Origin: Streptomyces nojiriensis
GTDB lineage: Bacteria; Actinomycetota; Actinomycetes; Streptomycetales; Streptomycetaceae
DNA length: 64,000 nt
Direction: 5' to 3'
Assembly (NCBI RefSeq): GCF_017639205.1
Contig: NZ_CP071139.1
Location: 3,488,001 to 3,552,000 of the forward strand
Position numbers and translations under genes: made by a program. This document shows positions 10,972-20,530 of this stretch, in pieces. The notes under the pieces are model-generated. The model made no database searches, was not told where the DNA came from, and saw only the letters and a list, made by a program, of their open reading frames with translations. Every line of letters starts with the position of its first letter. Position 1 is the first letter of the stretch.

Positions 10972-11901
10972 CTACCGCCGGGCACTTCCCAGCCCGACTC
11001 CGCCGAGGATCAGCGCCATGCAGAGCAGCTGCGCCGGTCCGGTCCGCTCGCCCAGGAGCAGGAAGCCGAGCCCGGCCACGCACACCGGCTGGAGGTAGTA
11101 GACGACTCCCGCGCGGGCGGCCCCGATCATCGAGACGGCCTTGTTCCAGGCGAAGAAGGCGACGGCCGAGGAGAACACCCCGACGTACAGCAGCGGTCCG
11201 ACCGTCCCGGTGGTGGCCTCGAAGCCGCCCTGGACGGAGACGGAGACGGCGTAGGCGGGTGCCAGCATCAGGGCGCCGAGCACGAAGGTGGTGATCAGGA
11301 AGGCCAGTCCGCCGAGTTCGGCGGGCTTGCGCTTGAGCAGGGCGCTGTACGTGGCGAAGGAGAGGGCGGCGGCGAACATCCACAGGTCGCCGGCGCCGAA
11401 CTCGAAGCCTATCGAGCCGTCCCCGACGAGCAGCAGTACCCCGAAGGCGGCGAGCAGGATGCCGAGGGTCCGCCGCTTGCCGAGCCGTTCGCCGCCGAGG
11501 CGGGCGTAGAGCGCCATGATGACGGGCGACGCGGCCATGATCATGCCCATGTTGGAGGCGGAGGTGGTCAGTCCGGCCTGGTGCACGAGCGTGTTGTAGA
11601 GGGTGACGCCGAACAGCGAGGCGAGGGCTACGAAGCCGAGGTGCCGCCGGATCAGGGCCCGCTGCCGCCAGGCCTGGCGGGCGGCGAAGGGGGCGACGGC
11701 GAGCAGGGCGATGATCCAGCGCCAGAAGACCGCCTGGACGGGCGGGACGGTCTCGGCCATGCCCCGGGTGGCGACGAAGCTGCCGGACCAGACGACCGTC
11801 GCGAGCAGGGCGAGGAGCACGCCGAGCCCGGCGGCACCCTTCTTCCCCGTGCTGCCGGGCTTGGCTTGCGAGACGGTACGGACGCGGTCCATGACGGCCA
11901 C
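10972..11901 (-). CDS. EamA family (DMT) transporter
   Basis: The 309-residue integral membrane protein has about ten hydrophobic segments arranged as two EamA repeats, the layout of drug/metabolite exporters. A basic N-terminal tail of about 25 residues precedes the first segment, which contains TVVWSGSFVATR. It ends 10 bp before the LysR regulator gene and follows a second, only distantly similar EamA gene on the same strand. The start may be at 11901 or at an internal ATG four codons later. Substrate cannot be predicted. Confidence 0.9.
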   Translation of the reverse strand: MAVMDRVRTVSQAKPGSTGKKGAAGLGVLLALLATVVWSGSFVATRGMAETVPPVQAVFWRWIIALLAVAPFAARQAWRQRALIRRHLGFVALASLFGVTLYNTLVHQAGLTTSASNMGMIMAASPVIMALYARLGGERLGKRRTLGILLAAFGVLLLVGDGSIGFEFGAGDLWMFAAALSFATYSALLKRKPAELGGLAFLITTFVLGALMLAPAYAVSVSVQGGFEATTGTVGPLLYVGVFSSAVAFFAWNKAVSMIGAARAGVVYYLQPVCVAGLGFLLLGERTGPAQLLCMALILGGVGLGSARR

Positions 11902-11942
11902 TGTGGGTCTGCTCCTCGGAGTGGGCTGGCGGGGTGTCCGGA

Positions 11943-12875
11943 CTACCGTCGCACTGCCTCATCCGTCAGGTCCATCGAAATGTTCTGATCATTCTTTTCA
12001 GTGGAACTGAACGGTTGGGGCTTGCGGGCGGCCGCCAGCTGACCGGCGACGGTGGCTCCGAAGGCGATCGCCATCCCGACGAGCTGGACCGGCGACAGCG
12101 CCTGCCCGAGGGCGGCCCAGCCGATGACGGCGGCGGTGAGCGGGGAGAGCGGGCCGAGCAGGGTGACCGAGGTGGCGCTGAGGGCTCCGATGCCGCGGAA
12201 CCAGAGCCAGTACGCGATCCCGGTGTTGATCAGCATCATGTAGCCGTAGCCGAGGAAGGCCTTGCCGTCGAGCGCGGGCGGGGCACCCTCGACGAGGGCG
12301 GCGACGGGAATGATGAACAGTCCGCCCGCGGTGAGCTGCCAGCCGGTCATCGCCAGCGGCCCCACGCCCTCGGGGCGGCCCCAGCGCTTGGTCATCACGG
12401 TGCCGGCGCCCATGGAGGCGGAGGAGATCACACCGGCGACGATGCCGACCGCGTCGAGCCGGGCCTCGGCGGTCAGGACGACCATGCTCACGCCGAACGC
12501 CCCGACGACGGCGGCGAGCACGGTGCGCAGGCTCGCCCGCTCCCCGAGGACGAGCGCGGCCAGCCCTACGACGAACAGCGGGCCGGCGGCGCCCAGTACG
12601 GCCGCGACACCGCCGGGGAGCCGGTAGGCGGAGAGGAACAGCAGCGGGAAGAAGGCGCCGATGTTGAGGATGCCGAGGACGGCGGACTTCCACCACCACT
12701 GCCCCTTGGGCAGGGTGCGGGCCAGGGCGGTCAGCAGCAGTCCGGCGGGCAGGGCCCGCATGACCCCGGTGAACAGCGGCCGGTCGGGCGGCAGCAGCTC
12801 GGTGGCGACGGCGTAGGTGGAGCCCCAGGAGATGGGGGCGAGTGCGGTCAGGGCGACGGTGGCTAAACGCTTCAT
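11943..12875 (-). CDS. EamA family (DMT) transporter, second copy
   Basis: The 310-residue protein has about ten predicted membrane helices in two EamA repeats; the first helix carries APISWGSTYAVATELLPPDRP, typical of this exporter family. A short hydrophilic tail closes the protein. It is upstream of another EamA gene and downstream of an MFS exporter, all on the minus strand, forming an export cluster. Similarity to the neighbouring copy is low, so they are probably not a recent duplication. Substrate unknown. Confidence 0.9.
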   Translation of the reverse strand: MKRLATVALTALAPISWGSTYAVATELLPPDRPLFTGVMRALPAGLLLTALARTLPKGQWWWKSAVLGILNIGAFFPLLFLSAYRLPGGVAAVLGAAGPLFVVGLAALVLGERASLRTVLAAVVGAFGVSMVVLTAEARLDAVGIVAGVISSASMGAGTVMTKRWGRPEGVGPLAMTGWQLTAGGLFIIPVAALVEGAPPALDGKAFLGYGYMMLINTGIAYWLWFRGIGALSATSVTLLGPLSPLTAAVIGWAALGQALSPVQLVGMAIAFGATVAGQLAAARKPQPFSSTEKNDQNISMDLTDEAVRR

Positions 12876-12933
12876 GGCGGGTGGCTCCTGGATCGGACGG
12901 GGGAAGCGGGTGGGTGGACCGGGCGGGGCCGGC

Positions 12934-14277
12934 TCAGGCGGCGGCCGCGGGGGCCGGTGCGACGGCGGCGGTCACGGGGGCCGGTGCGAGGGCGGCGGCC
13001 TCGCGGACCACCGGCGGCTCGGCGTGCACGGCCTCGGCGGGCAGGTGCCGCTCCAGCCGGAGCAGCGCCAGCGCGGCACCGAGGGCGGCGACGGCCAGGA
13101 CGGCCCAGGGCAGGCGGCCGTCGACGGCGAGCAGGGCGGTGAAGAGGGAGGGGGCGAGCGCACCGGCCAGCGAGTAGGACAGCTGATAGGTGGCCAGGTA
13201 GCGGCCCCGGACGGCCTCGGGGGCGGCGGAGACCGACAGGGCGCCGCCGGAGGGGCTGTGGACGAGCTCGCCGAGGGTGTAGACGACGACGATGGCCAGC
13301 AGGGCGACCAGGGTGGCGCTCTGGCCGGGCCGCAGGGTGCCGAGCACGATCTGCCCGACGAAGGCGGCGGCGAAGAGCAGGGCGCCGAGGGCGGCCGAGC
13401 GGGTGCGGCGGGCGCCGGAGCGGCGGACCCGGCCCGCGATCAGCACGCCGATCCCGGCGCACAGCACGGTGTTGACGGTGAAGGCGGCTCCGGTGAGGGA
13501 GTCGGGGGCCCTCAGCCAGGTCGAGAGGTAGAGCGGGAAGAGGACGGAGAGGGCGGAGTAGCCCAGCGCGGTGAGGAAGTTGACGGCGGTGAGCCCGAGG
13601 AAGGGGCGGTCGCGCAGGACCGTCCGGTACCCGGCGGCCGCTGCGCCGGCCGGGCCGGCCGACGGGACGACCGGGGCCACCCGGACCGCCCGGACCCGGC
13701 CGACGAGCAGTCCGGCGAGGGCGAAGGCCAGGGAGTTGCCCCAGGCGGTGTACGTGAATCCGCCGGTGCCCCACAGGGCCAGCACCCCGGAGACGAGCAG
13801 GGCTCCCGCGCCCATCCCGGCGTTCTGCAGGGCCCGGGTGGACGCCTGGAGCCGGTCGCGGGCGGCGCCCCGCGCCACCTCGCCGATCAGGGACTGCTGG
13901 ACGACGGAGAACGAGCGGTCGGCGAGCGCGGTGACGAGGGAGACGGCCGCGAAGGCGGGCAGGGAGCTCGCCAAGGGGTAGAGGGCGAAGCCGAGCGCCC
14001 GTATCCCGTAGAGCAGCAGGTTGACCCGCTTGGCGCCGAACCGGTCGACGGCCGCGCCGGCCAGCGGCATGAACGCCAGCCCGGCCAGCCCGGTGACCGT
14101 CATGACCAGGCCGACGACGGTGAGGGAGAGGCCGGTGACGTGATGGAAGAAGACCAGCGAGAAGGGGATGTACATACCGATCCCGACCGAGCTGATGCCG
14201 ATTCCGAGGAGCAGCGACCGCTCCCCCGCGACCTTCGCTTCCCCTGACGCGGCTGTCTTCCCCATGAACACTGCCAT
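12934..14277 (-). CDS. MFS transporter, divergent from a MarR regulator
   Basis: The 447-residue protein has about twelve membrane segments and the MFS loop signature (DRFGAKR) between helices 2 and 3. The C-terminal tail is Ala/Pro-rich and hydrophilic. ATG 14277 (or 14265) is chosen; the longer frame to 14709 runs antisense through the marR gene and is not real. Divergent layout with a MarR regulator across a perfect palindrome suggests that the regulator represses this exporter until a ligand is present, the classic drug-efflux arrangement. Substrate unknown. Confidence 0.9.
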   Translation of the reverse strand: MAVFMGKTAASGEAKVAGERSLLLGIGISSVGIGMYIPFSLVFFHHVTGLSLTVVGLVMTVTGLAGLAFMPLAGAAVDRFGAKRVNLLLYGIRALGFALYPLASSLPAFAAVSLVTALADRSFSVVQQSLIGEVARGAARDRLQASTRALQNAGMGAGALLVSGVLALWGTGGFTYTAWGNSLAFALAGLLVGRVRAVRVAPVVPSAGPAGAAAAGYRTVLRDRPFLGLTAVNFLTALGYSALSVLFPLYLSTWLRAPDSLTGAAFTVNTVLCAGIGVLIAGRVRRSGARRTRSAALGALLFAAAFVGQIVLGTLRPGQSATLVALLAIVVVYTLGELVHSPSGGALSVSAAPEAVRGRYLATYQLSYSLAGALAPSLFTALLAVDGRLPWAVLAVAALGAALALLRLERHLPAEAVHAEPPVVREAAALAPAPVTAAVAPAPAAAA

Positions 14278-14302
14278 GACCTCTCCCCCGGACTCGGTTG
14301 CT

Positions 14303-14332
14303 GATAAGTAGCTTACCGCTAAGCTACTTATC
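14303..14332. promoter_or_regulatory. Putative MarR operator overlapping divergent promoters
   Basis: Perfect 13-bp arms GATAAGTAGCTTA and TAAGCTACTTATC are separated by CCGC. The site is centred between the two divergent starts in an unusually A/T-rich patch. TTGCTG (plus strand) and TTGACG (minus strand) lie at its edges, about 16-17 bp from TAAGCT on each strand, so RNA polymerase sites for both genes would be covered by a bound MarR dimer. Confidence 0.8.
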
Positions 14333-14382
14333 GTCAAGCAACTTTCTTGCGAACGATCTCGGGGAAGCCGGATACTGCACAC

Positions 14383-14874
14383 ATGAGTGACGACAAGGAC
14401 GCAGTGGACGCGATCACGGCCCAGTGGTTCGCCGTGCGCCCCGACCTGGAAACGGCTCCCATGGCCGTCTTCGGACGCATCTACCGGATCACCAAGGCCA
14501 TGGGCGACGCGATGGAGCAGTGCTACGCGCGCTTCGGCATCTCGCGCGGCGAGTTCGACGTCGTGGCCACGCTGCGCCGGTCGGGCGACCCGTACACGCT
14601 CTCGCCCCGGCAGCTCTCGGCCACCCTCATGCTCACCACGGGTGGCATGACCGGGCGTCTGGACAAGCTGGAGAAGGCCGGGCTGCTCTGCCGCAAGCCC
14701 GATCCGCACGACCGGCGGGGGCTCCAGGTGACGATCACCGAACGCGGCCTGGCACTGATCGACGAGGCCGTCACGGCCGGTCTGGAAGTACAGCGCGCCG
14801 CGCTCACCGGGCTGACCGACGACGAGGTCGCCGTGCTCACCGGCCTGCTCCGCCGGCTCCTGGCCGCCGTCTGA
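14383..14874 (+). CDS. MarR family transcriptional regulator
   Basis: The 163-residue protein has the MarR winged-helix fold: dimerisation helices at both ends, a recognition region around LSPRQLSATLMLTTGGMTGRL, and the wing motif DPHDRRGLQVTIT. ATG 14383 gives a normal family N-terminus; an upstream in-frame start at 14347 would intrude on the intergenic region. It is divergent from an MFS exporter and is flanked by the palindrome at 14303-14332, so it is probably autoregulated and represses the exporter. Ligand unknown. Confidence 0.92.
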   Translation: MSDDKDAVDAITAQWFAVRPDLETAPMAVFGRIYRITKAMGDAMEQCYARFGISRGEFDVVATLRRSGDPYTLSPRQLSATLMLTTGGMTGRLDKLEKAGLLCRKPDPHDRRGLQVTITERGLALIDEAVTAGLEVQRAALTGLTDDEVAVLTGLLRRLLAAV

Positions 14875-14884
14875 GGGTACGACA

Positions 14885-14942
14885 GGGCGCCGGGGGTCGT
14901 CGCACGGCCGAATCGAATCGGCGGTGCGGACCCCCGGCGCCC
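14885..14942. terminator. Bidirectional terminator after marR
   Basis: 14-bp perfect arms GGGCGCCGGGGGTC (14885-14898) and GACCCCCGGCGCCC (14929-14942) enclose a smaller nested hairpin. It sits between the converging marR and small membrane protein genes. Confidence 0.8.
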
Positions 14943-14983
14943 GGGAAAGTCTGCTGGTCCCGGCCCCGCGGGGCCGGACCGGC

Positions 14984-15223
14984 TCAGGCCTGCTTCGGCT
15001 TGCGGTCCGACTTGTCGAGGACCATCACGAGACCGATGATGCCGAAGAAGATCACGAGGGGCAGGGCCACGTACAGGCCGACCGTCTCACCGACGCTCAG
15101 ACCCGGACCCGGGTCGTCACCGTCGTCGCGGGTGAGCGCGAGGGCGGGAGACGTCATCAGCAGCATCATCAGCGCGGTTCCGGCCGTGACGGCGCCGGCG
15201 CGCAGAGCGTTCTTCTTGTCCAC
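14984..15223 (-). CDS. Small membrane protein, hypothetical
   Basis: This 79-residue protein starts at GTG 15223 and is too short to stand out. Residues 6-30 form a signal-like hydrophobic stretch ending in ALAL. A short acidic, Gly/Pro-rich segment (TRDDGDDPGPG) follows, then one strong membrane helix (about residues 46-68) and a basic tail KSDRKPKQA. The layout suggests an exported N-terminal segment and a C-terminal anchor with a cytoplasmic tail. It lies downstream of malQ but is separated from it by about 20 bp. I do not recognise a function. Confidence 0.75.
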   Translation of the reverse strand: MDKKNALRAGAVTAGTALMMLLMTSPALALTRDDGDDPGPGLSVGETVGLYVALPLVIFFGIIGLVMVLDKSDRKPKQA

Positions 15224-15243
15224 GGTGCAAACGTAGCGAACAC

Positions 15244-17241
15244 CTAAACCGGGCGCGCGCCCGGGGGTGCCGTACGAGAACGTGCACCCTCCCCCACCGC
15301 GCTCAGCAGGGCGTTCGCCCGGGGCGAGGACACCAGCTCCTCCAGGGTCAGCGGCCGCCCGGCGGCATCGGCGACCGGCAGCCGCCAATTGGGGTACTGG
15401 TCCCAGGTGCCCGGCAGGTTCTGCGGCCGCCGGTCCCCCACCGCGTCCGGCAGCCATACGCCGACCAGCCGCGCGGGGGTGCGCAGCAGGAAGGCGTACA
15501 GGGCCCGTACGGCGGCCTCCTCGCCCTTGGTGTCCAGCCCCAGCCCGTCCAGCAGCTCCAGCCACTCGGCGGTGTCCGCGGCGTCCTCGGCGCGCTCCAG
15601 CTCCGCCGGGCGGGTCAGCAGGCCTAGCCGGTCGCGCAGTTCCACATGGCCCCCGGCGAGCTTGGCGGCCGTGGGAGGCAGGTCGTGCGTGGTGACGGTG
15701 GCCAGGCAGTCGGCCCGCCAGGCCCGCGCGGCCAGCGGGTCCCCGGCGCCGTCCCAGTCCCGCTCGAACCAGAGCACCGAGGTACCGAGCACCCCGCGCC
15801 GGGCCAGCTCCTGACGGACCCGCGGCTCCACCGTCCCGAGGTCCTCGCCGATGACGAGCGCGCCCGCCCGGTGGGCCTCCAGGACCAGGATCGCCAGCAT
15901 GGCCTCGCCGTCGTAGCTGACGTACGCGCCCTCCGCGGGCGGGGTCCCCTCCGGGATCCACCAGAGCCGGAACAGACCCATCACGTGGTCGATCCGCAGG
16001 GCTCCCGCATAGCGGAACACCCCGCGCAGCAGGGACCGGAAGGGGGCGTAGCCGGTGGCGGCCAGCACGTCCGGACGCCACGGCGGCAGCCCCCAGTCCT
16101 GGCCGCGGGCGTTGAAGGCGTCCGGCGGGGCCCCGACCGAGATGTGCGGGGCGTAGCAGGACGACCCGAAGACGTCGGAACCCTGCGGGTGCACCCCGAC
16201 CGCGAGGTCGTGGACGATGCCGACCGCCATGCCGGCCTCCCGGGCGACCCGCTGGGCGGCGGCGAGCTGGCCGTCCGTCAGCCAGACCAGCCAGCGGTGG
16301 AAGTCGGCCCGCTCCTTCGGGTCCGCCTCCCCCGCGTGCCCGGCGCACCAGGCGGCGTGCACGTCCAGCGGCGCTCCCTGTTCGGCGCAGAACGCCCGGT
16401 AGGCGGCCTCGCGCTCGGGGGTGCGCGGGACGGCGTACAGCAGCTCCAGGGCGGACCGCTTGAGTTCCCAGACGGCGTCCCGGTCGATCAGCGCGCCCTT
16501 CTCCAGGACCTGGCGGCGCAGTTCCCCACCGCGGACGGCGAGCTCGTCGAGGGCCCGGCGGTCGGGGCAGTCGGCGTATTCGGGGACGTCCTCGATCCGC
16601 AGGTGGACCGGGTCCGGGAAGCGCCGCGAGGACGGCCGGTACGGGGAGGGGTCGGTCGGGGCCCCGGGCACGGCCGCGTGCAGCGGGTTGACCTGGATGA
16701 AACCGGCGCCATGGGTACGGCCCGCCCAGCGGGCGAGCTCCGCGAGGTCGCCGAGGTCGCCCATGCCCCAGGAGCGTTCGGAGAGCAGGGAGTAGAGCTG
16801 GACGAGCAGCCCGTGGGCCCGCTCGGGCGCGGCCGGGGCCCGCTCCGGGGCCACGACCAGGGTGGCCTCGGCGCTGCGCCCGTCGGGCGCCTCGGCGATG
16901 AGCCGGTGGACGCCCAGCGGCAGAGCGGGGCCCCACGCGAGCGCCTCCCCCGTCTCCTCCGCCACCACCCGCACCCGGGTGCCCGGGGGCAGCCCGGCGG
17001 GCTCCGGAGCCATCCGTTCCCCCTGCCAGAGCACCACCGTGGGCGGCAGCAGCCGCCCGGCCGCCTCCCGCGCGGCGGACTCGGCGCCCGCCCGGATGCT
17101 CGCCGCGTCGCCGGTGACCACCCCCAGCAGTCCGAGGACCGCCCTGACGGTGGCCTCCGGCACCGGGACGGTGACGTCCGCGGCGGGCCGGTAGTCGGTG
17201 GCGACTCCGTACTGGGCAGCGAGCCGGGCCAGGTCGTCCAT
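15244..17241 (-). CDS. malQ: 4-alpha-glucanotransferase (amylomaltase)
   Basis: The 665-residue GH77 enzyme transfers glucan chains between maltodextrins. The nucleophile is Asp418 in RIDHVMG, the acid/base Glu466 in IGEDLG, and the stabilising Asp520 in THDLPP. An N-terminal extension of about 140 residues precedes the GH77 core, as in other actinobacterial MalQ proteins. ATG 17241 follows an AAGGAG ribosome site; the longer open frame to 17904 runs antisense into the neighbouring gene. It stands alone without maltose transport genes. Identity is firm. Confidence 0.95.
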   Translation of the reverse strand: MDDLARLAAQYGVATDYRPAADVTVPVPEATVRAVLGLLGVVTGDAASIRAGAESAAREAAGRLLPPTVVLWQGERMAPEPAGLPPGTRVRVVAEETGEALAWGPALPLGVHRLIAEAPDGRSAEATLVVAPERAPAAPERAHGLLVQLYSLLSERSWGMGDLGDLAELARWAGRTHGAGFIQVNPLHAAVPGAPTDPSPYRPSSRRFPDPVHLRIEDVPEYADCPDRRALDELAVRGGELRRQVLEKGALIDRDAVWELKRSALELLYAVPRTPEREAAYRAFCAEQGAPLDVHAAWCAGHAGEADPKERADFHRWLVWLTDGQLAAAQRVAREAGMAVGIVHDLAVGVHPQGSDVFGSSCYAPHISVGAPPDAFNARGQDWGLPPWRPDVLAATGYAPFRSLLRGVFRYAGALRIDHVMGLFRLWWIPEGTPPAEGAYVSYDGEAMLAILVLEAHRAGALVIGEDLGTVEPRVRQELARRGVLGTSVLWFERDWDGAGDPLAARAWRADCLATVTTHDLPPTAAKLAGGHVELRDRLGLLTRPAELERAEDAADTAEWLELLDGLGLDTKGEEAAVRALYAFLLRTPARLVGVWLPDAVGDRRPQNLPGTWDQYPNWRLPVADAAGRPLTLEELVSSPRANALLSAVGEGARSRTAPPGARPV

Positions 17242-17485
17242 CTGCGGGCGCTCCTTCGTGCGTGCGGGCATCAGGGCATGAAGATGTGTCAGATGATGGG
17301 GGCACAAGGGTGGTTCACAAGGGTGGGACGCCGCCGGGGAACACCGCCTCCATACCCACTCGGAGGCACCGCATTCCTGCCGCATCCGGGGCAGATCACC
17401 CACTCGCATTGACACTCCCGCCGCACGGATGGTGGGCTCAGGCTCATTCGTACGAGTGGGGGACGTCTCGGGACAAGGAGGCTCG

Positions 17486-20400
17486 GTGCAGCTCAGGGGT
17501 AGGAGGCGGAACACCGCCGCCGCTGTGGCGGTGATCGGCACACTGCTGGGCGGCGCCGTGTCCTCCGCGCCACCCGGGACGTTCGCGGCGCCCACCGCAC
17601 CGGACCGCCCGGCGCCCGGGGCCAACCCCGGAGCGACCCCCGTGGCCGCCGCGGCCGGGCCGGTCCTCGACCCGGGTGCCGACACCCCCCGGGCGGCCTC
17701 CGAGGGCCCCGCCGTGTGGCCCCGGCCGCAGTCGATGTCCGCCGATCCGGCGCGCGAGCTGCCGCTGGGCACCGAGGCCGTACTCGTCGCGGCGGCCGAC
17801 GCCGATCCGTACGCCGTCCGGGTGGTGCGGGACGCCCTGCGCGCGGCGGGCGTACGGACCGTCCACGAGCTCGCCCCCGGCGCTCCGCTGCCCGCACGGG
17901 GCACCGTCGTACGCCTCCAGGACGCGGACGCGGAACAGGCGCTGCGGGCGCTCGGCGCGGCCGCGCCGTCGGACCTGCCGACCGGGGGTTACCGGCTGGC
18001 CGCGGGCCGCCACGCCGGCCGGGACACGATCGCGCTGGCCGGCATGGGCGCGGAAGGACTCTTCCACGCGGCGCAGACGCTGCGCCAACTACTCGCGTCG
18101 GGCGGCGGGAAGATGCCCGGCGTGCTGGTGCGGGACTGGCCGGCCGCACCGGTGCGCGGGATAACCGAGGGCTTCTACGGGCAGCCGTGGACCCAGGAAC
18201 AGCGCCTCGCGCAGCTGGACTTCATGGGCCGCACCAAGCAGAACCGGCTGCTCATAGCCCCCGGCGACGACACGTACCGCACGACGGGCTGGCGCCAGGA
18301 CTACCCGCAGGAGCAGCAGGCGGAATTCCGTGCGCTGGCCGAACGGGCCCGCGCCAACCAGGTCGTCCTGGCCTGGGCGGTGACCCCGGGGCAGTCGATG
18401 TGCCTGTCCTCGGAGGCCGACCGGGCGGCGCTCGCGCGCAAGCTGGACGCCATGTGGGACCTCGGCTTCCGCGCCTTCCAGGTGCAGTTCCAGGACGTCA
18501 GCTACACCGAGTGGGGCTGCAAGGCCGACCGGGAGCGGTACGGGAAGGGCCCGGCGGCGGCCGCGAAGGCGCACGCGGAGGTCGCGGGCGGACTGGCGGC
18601 ACACCTGGCCGCCCGGTACCCGGGAGCGCCCGCGCTCTCGCTGCTGCCGACGGAGTACTACCAGGAAGGCGCCACCACCTACCGGACGGCCCTGGCGGGC
18701 GCGCTGGACCCGCGGGTGGAGGTGGCCTGGACGGGCGTGGGCGTGGTGCCGCGCACGATCACGGGCAAGGAGCTGGCCGGCGCCCGCTCCGCCCTGGGGC
18801 ACCCGCTGATCACCATGGACAACTACCCGGTGAACGACTGGGATCCGGGCCGGATCTTCCTCGGCCCGTACGCGGGCCGCGAGCCGGCGGTCGCGGGCGG
18901 TTCGGCGGCGCTGCTGGCCAACGCGATGCCGCAGGGCACCCTGTCGCGGATCCCGCTCTTCACGGCGGCGGACTTCGCGTGGAATCCGCGCGGCTACCGG
19001 CCCGGCGAGTCCTGGGCGGCGGCGGTGCGGGACCTGACGGGCGCCGACTCCCGCTCGCGCCAGGCGGTGGCGGCGCTGGCCGGGAACACCGCGTCGTCCG
19101 GGCTCAAGCAGGAGGAGTCGGCGTATCTGAAGCCGCTGGTCGAGCAGTTCTGGAAGGCCCGCGCCGCGGGTGATCCGGCGGCCGGGACCGAACTGCGCAA
19201 GGCGTTCACGGTCCTGCGCGAGGCCAAGGACCGGCTGCCGGCCCTGTCGGGCGAGGCGGGTCCCTGGCTGGAGCGCCTGGCGCGCTACGGGGCGGCGGGC
19301 GAACTGGCGGTGGACGTCCTGCAGGCCCAGGCCCGCGGGGACGGGACGGCCGCGTGGAAGGCCTCCCGGTCCCTGGCCGAGGTCCGGGCGACGCTGGCGC
19401 AGCCGGGATCGGCCCGCGTGGACAAGGCCGTCCTGGACCCCTTCCTGACGAAGGCGGTGGCCGAGGCCGACGCCTGGACCGGCATCGCCCGCAAGACCGG
19501 CACGGTGACCAAGGAGGCCGAGGCCTGGACCGTACAGCTGGACGCCCCGCGCCCGCTGTCGGCGGTGACCGTGATGACCGACCCGCTCCCCGCCGGGGCG
19601 CGGGGGGCCGCGGTGGAGGTGCACGTACCCGGCGAGGGCTGGCGCAAGGTCGCCGACGCCGCGGCCTCGGGCTGGACCCAGGTGGACACGGCCGGGTTGC
19701 GCGCGGACGCGGTGCGCCTGTCCTGGGCCGGGACCGGGTCCGCGCCCGCGGTGCACCAGGTGGTGCCGTGGTTCGGGGACGGCCCGCGGGCCCGCTTCGA
19801 GCTGGCGGACGGGGCGGCGGCCGACGCCGAGATCGGCGGCGCCGCGCAGCGGGTCTCGGCGCAGCTGTCCGCGCTGGGTCCGGGCGAGGTCCGCGGACCT
19901 CTGTCGGCGCGGCCGCCGGCGGGTATCGAGGTCCGCCTTCCGCAGGTCGCGGTGGCCCCGCGGGGCGGCCAGGTGTCGATCCCGCTGGAGGTCAGCGTCG
20001 CCGCGGGCACCCCGGCGGGCAGCTACCAGGTGCCGGTGACCTTCGACGGGGAGTCACGCACCCTGACGGTGCGTGCGGTGGCCAAGACCGGCGGGCCCGA
20101 TCTGCTGCGGGCCGCGCGGGCGACCTCCTCGGCGAACGAGACCTCCGCCTTCCCGGCCTCGGCGGCCATCGACGGCTCCGCGGCCACCCGCTGGTCGTCC
20201 CCGGCGGTGGACGGCGCGTGGTGGCGGGCGGAACTGCCCGCCCCGGCGCGGGTGGGGCGGCTGGAACTGCACTGGCAGGACGCGTACCCGTCGGCGTACC
20301 GGGTGGAGACCTCCGCGGACGGGGTGACCTGGCGCCCGGCGGCGGCCGTGACGGCCTCCCGGGGCGGCCACGAGTCGCTCCGGATGGACGCACCGGACAC

Positions 20401-20488
20401 CCGTTTCCTGCGGATCACGTGCGAGACCCGCGCGACGCGCTACGGCTGCTCCCTCTGGTCGGCGGAGGCCTACGCGGTCACCCCGTAG
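17486..20488 (+). CDS. Secreted GH84-like beta-N-acetylglucosaminidase-domain protein with discoidin domain
   Basis: The 1000-residue protein starts at GTG 17486 after AAGGAGG and has a signal peptide (RGRRR then a hydrophobic stretch to about residue 32). An N-terminal GH20b-like alpha/beta region (about 75-210) leads into the GH84 barrel, recognised by EGFYGQPW at Glu228. The family's paired catalytic Asp is here Gln336-Asp337, and the usual Lys before the DD of the sugar-binding loop is Gly260. A helical region follows, then an F5/8 discoidin-like domain in the last 130 residues. It was probably meant to cut N-acetylglucosamine-containing glycans outside the cell, but activity is uncertain. 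Confidence 0.85.
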   Translation: MQLRGRRRNTAAAVAVIGTLLGGAVSSAPPGTFAAPTAPDRPAPGANPGATPVAAAAGPVLDPGADTPRAASEGPAVWPRPQSMSADPARELPLGTEAVLVAAADADPYAVRVVRDALRAAGVRTVHELAPGAPLPARGTVVRLQDADAEQALRALGAAAPSDLPTGGYRLAAGRHAGRDTIALAGMGAEGLFHAAQTLRQLLASGGGKMPGVLVRDWPAAPVRGITEGFYGQPWTQEQRLAQLDFMGRTKQNRLLIAPGDDTYRTTGWRQDYPQEQQAEFRALAERARANQVVLAWAVTPGQSMCLSSEADRAALARKLDAMWDLGFRAFQVQFQDVSYTEWGCKADRERYGKGPAAAAKAHAEVAGGLAAHLAARYPGAPALSLLPTEYYQEGATTYRTALAGALDPRVEVAWTGVGVVPRTITGKELAGARSALGHPLITMDNYPVNDWDPGRIFLGPYAGREPAVAGGSAALLANAMPQGTLSRIPLFTAADFAWNPRGYRPGESWAAAVRDLTGADSRSRQAVAALAGNTASSGLKQEESAYLKPLVEQFWKARAAGDPAAGTELRKAFTVLREAKDRLPALSGEAGPWLERLARYGAAGELAVDVLQAQARGDGTAAWKASRSLAEVRATLAQPGSARVDKAVLDPFLTKAVAEADAWTGIARKTGTVTKEAEAWTVQLDAPRPLSAVTVMTDPLPAGARGAAVEVHVPGEGWRKVADAAASGWTQVDTAGLRADAVRLSWAGTGSAPAVHQVVPWFGDGPRARFELADGAAADAEIGGAAQRVSAQLSALGPGEVRGPLSARPPAGIEVRLPQVAVAPRGGQVSIPLEVSVAAGTPAGSYQVPVTFDGESRTLTVRAVAKTGGPDLLRAARATSSANETSAFPASAAIDGSAATRWSSPAVDGAWWRAELPAPARVGRLELHWQDAYPSAYRVETSADGVTWRPAAAVTASRGGHESLRMDAPDTRFLRITCETRATRYGCSLWSAEAYAVTP

Positions 20489-20530
20489 CCGCACCGTCCA
20501 GCCCGCTCTCCCGGCCCCGCCGGCACAGTC

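Noticed and set aside
10059..14874. Resistance or biosynthetic island suggested by three exporters and two regulators
   Set aside because: No biosynthetic enzymes, mobile genes or composition change are seen; it looks like an ordinary core export cluster.
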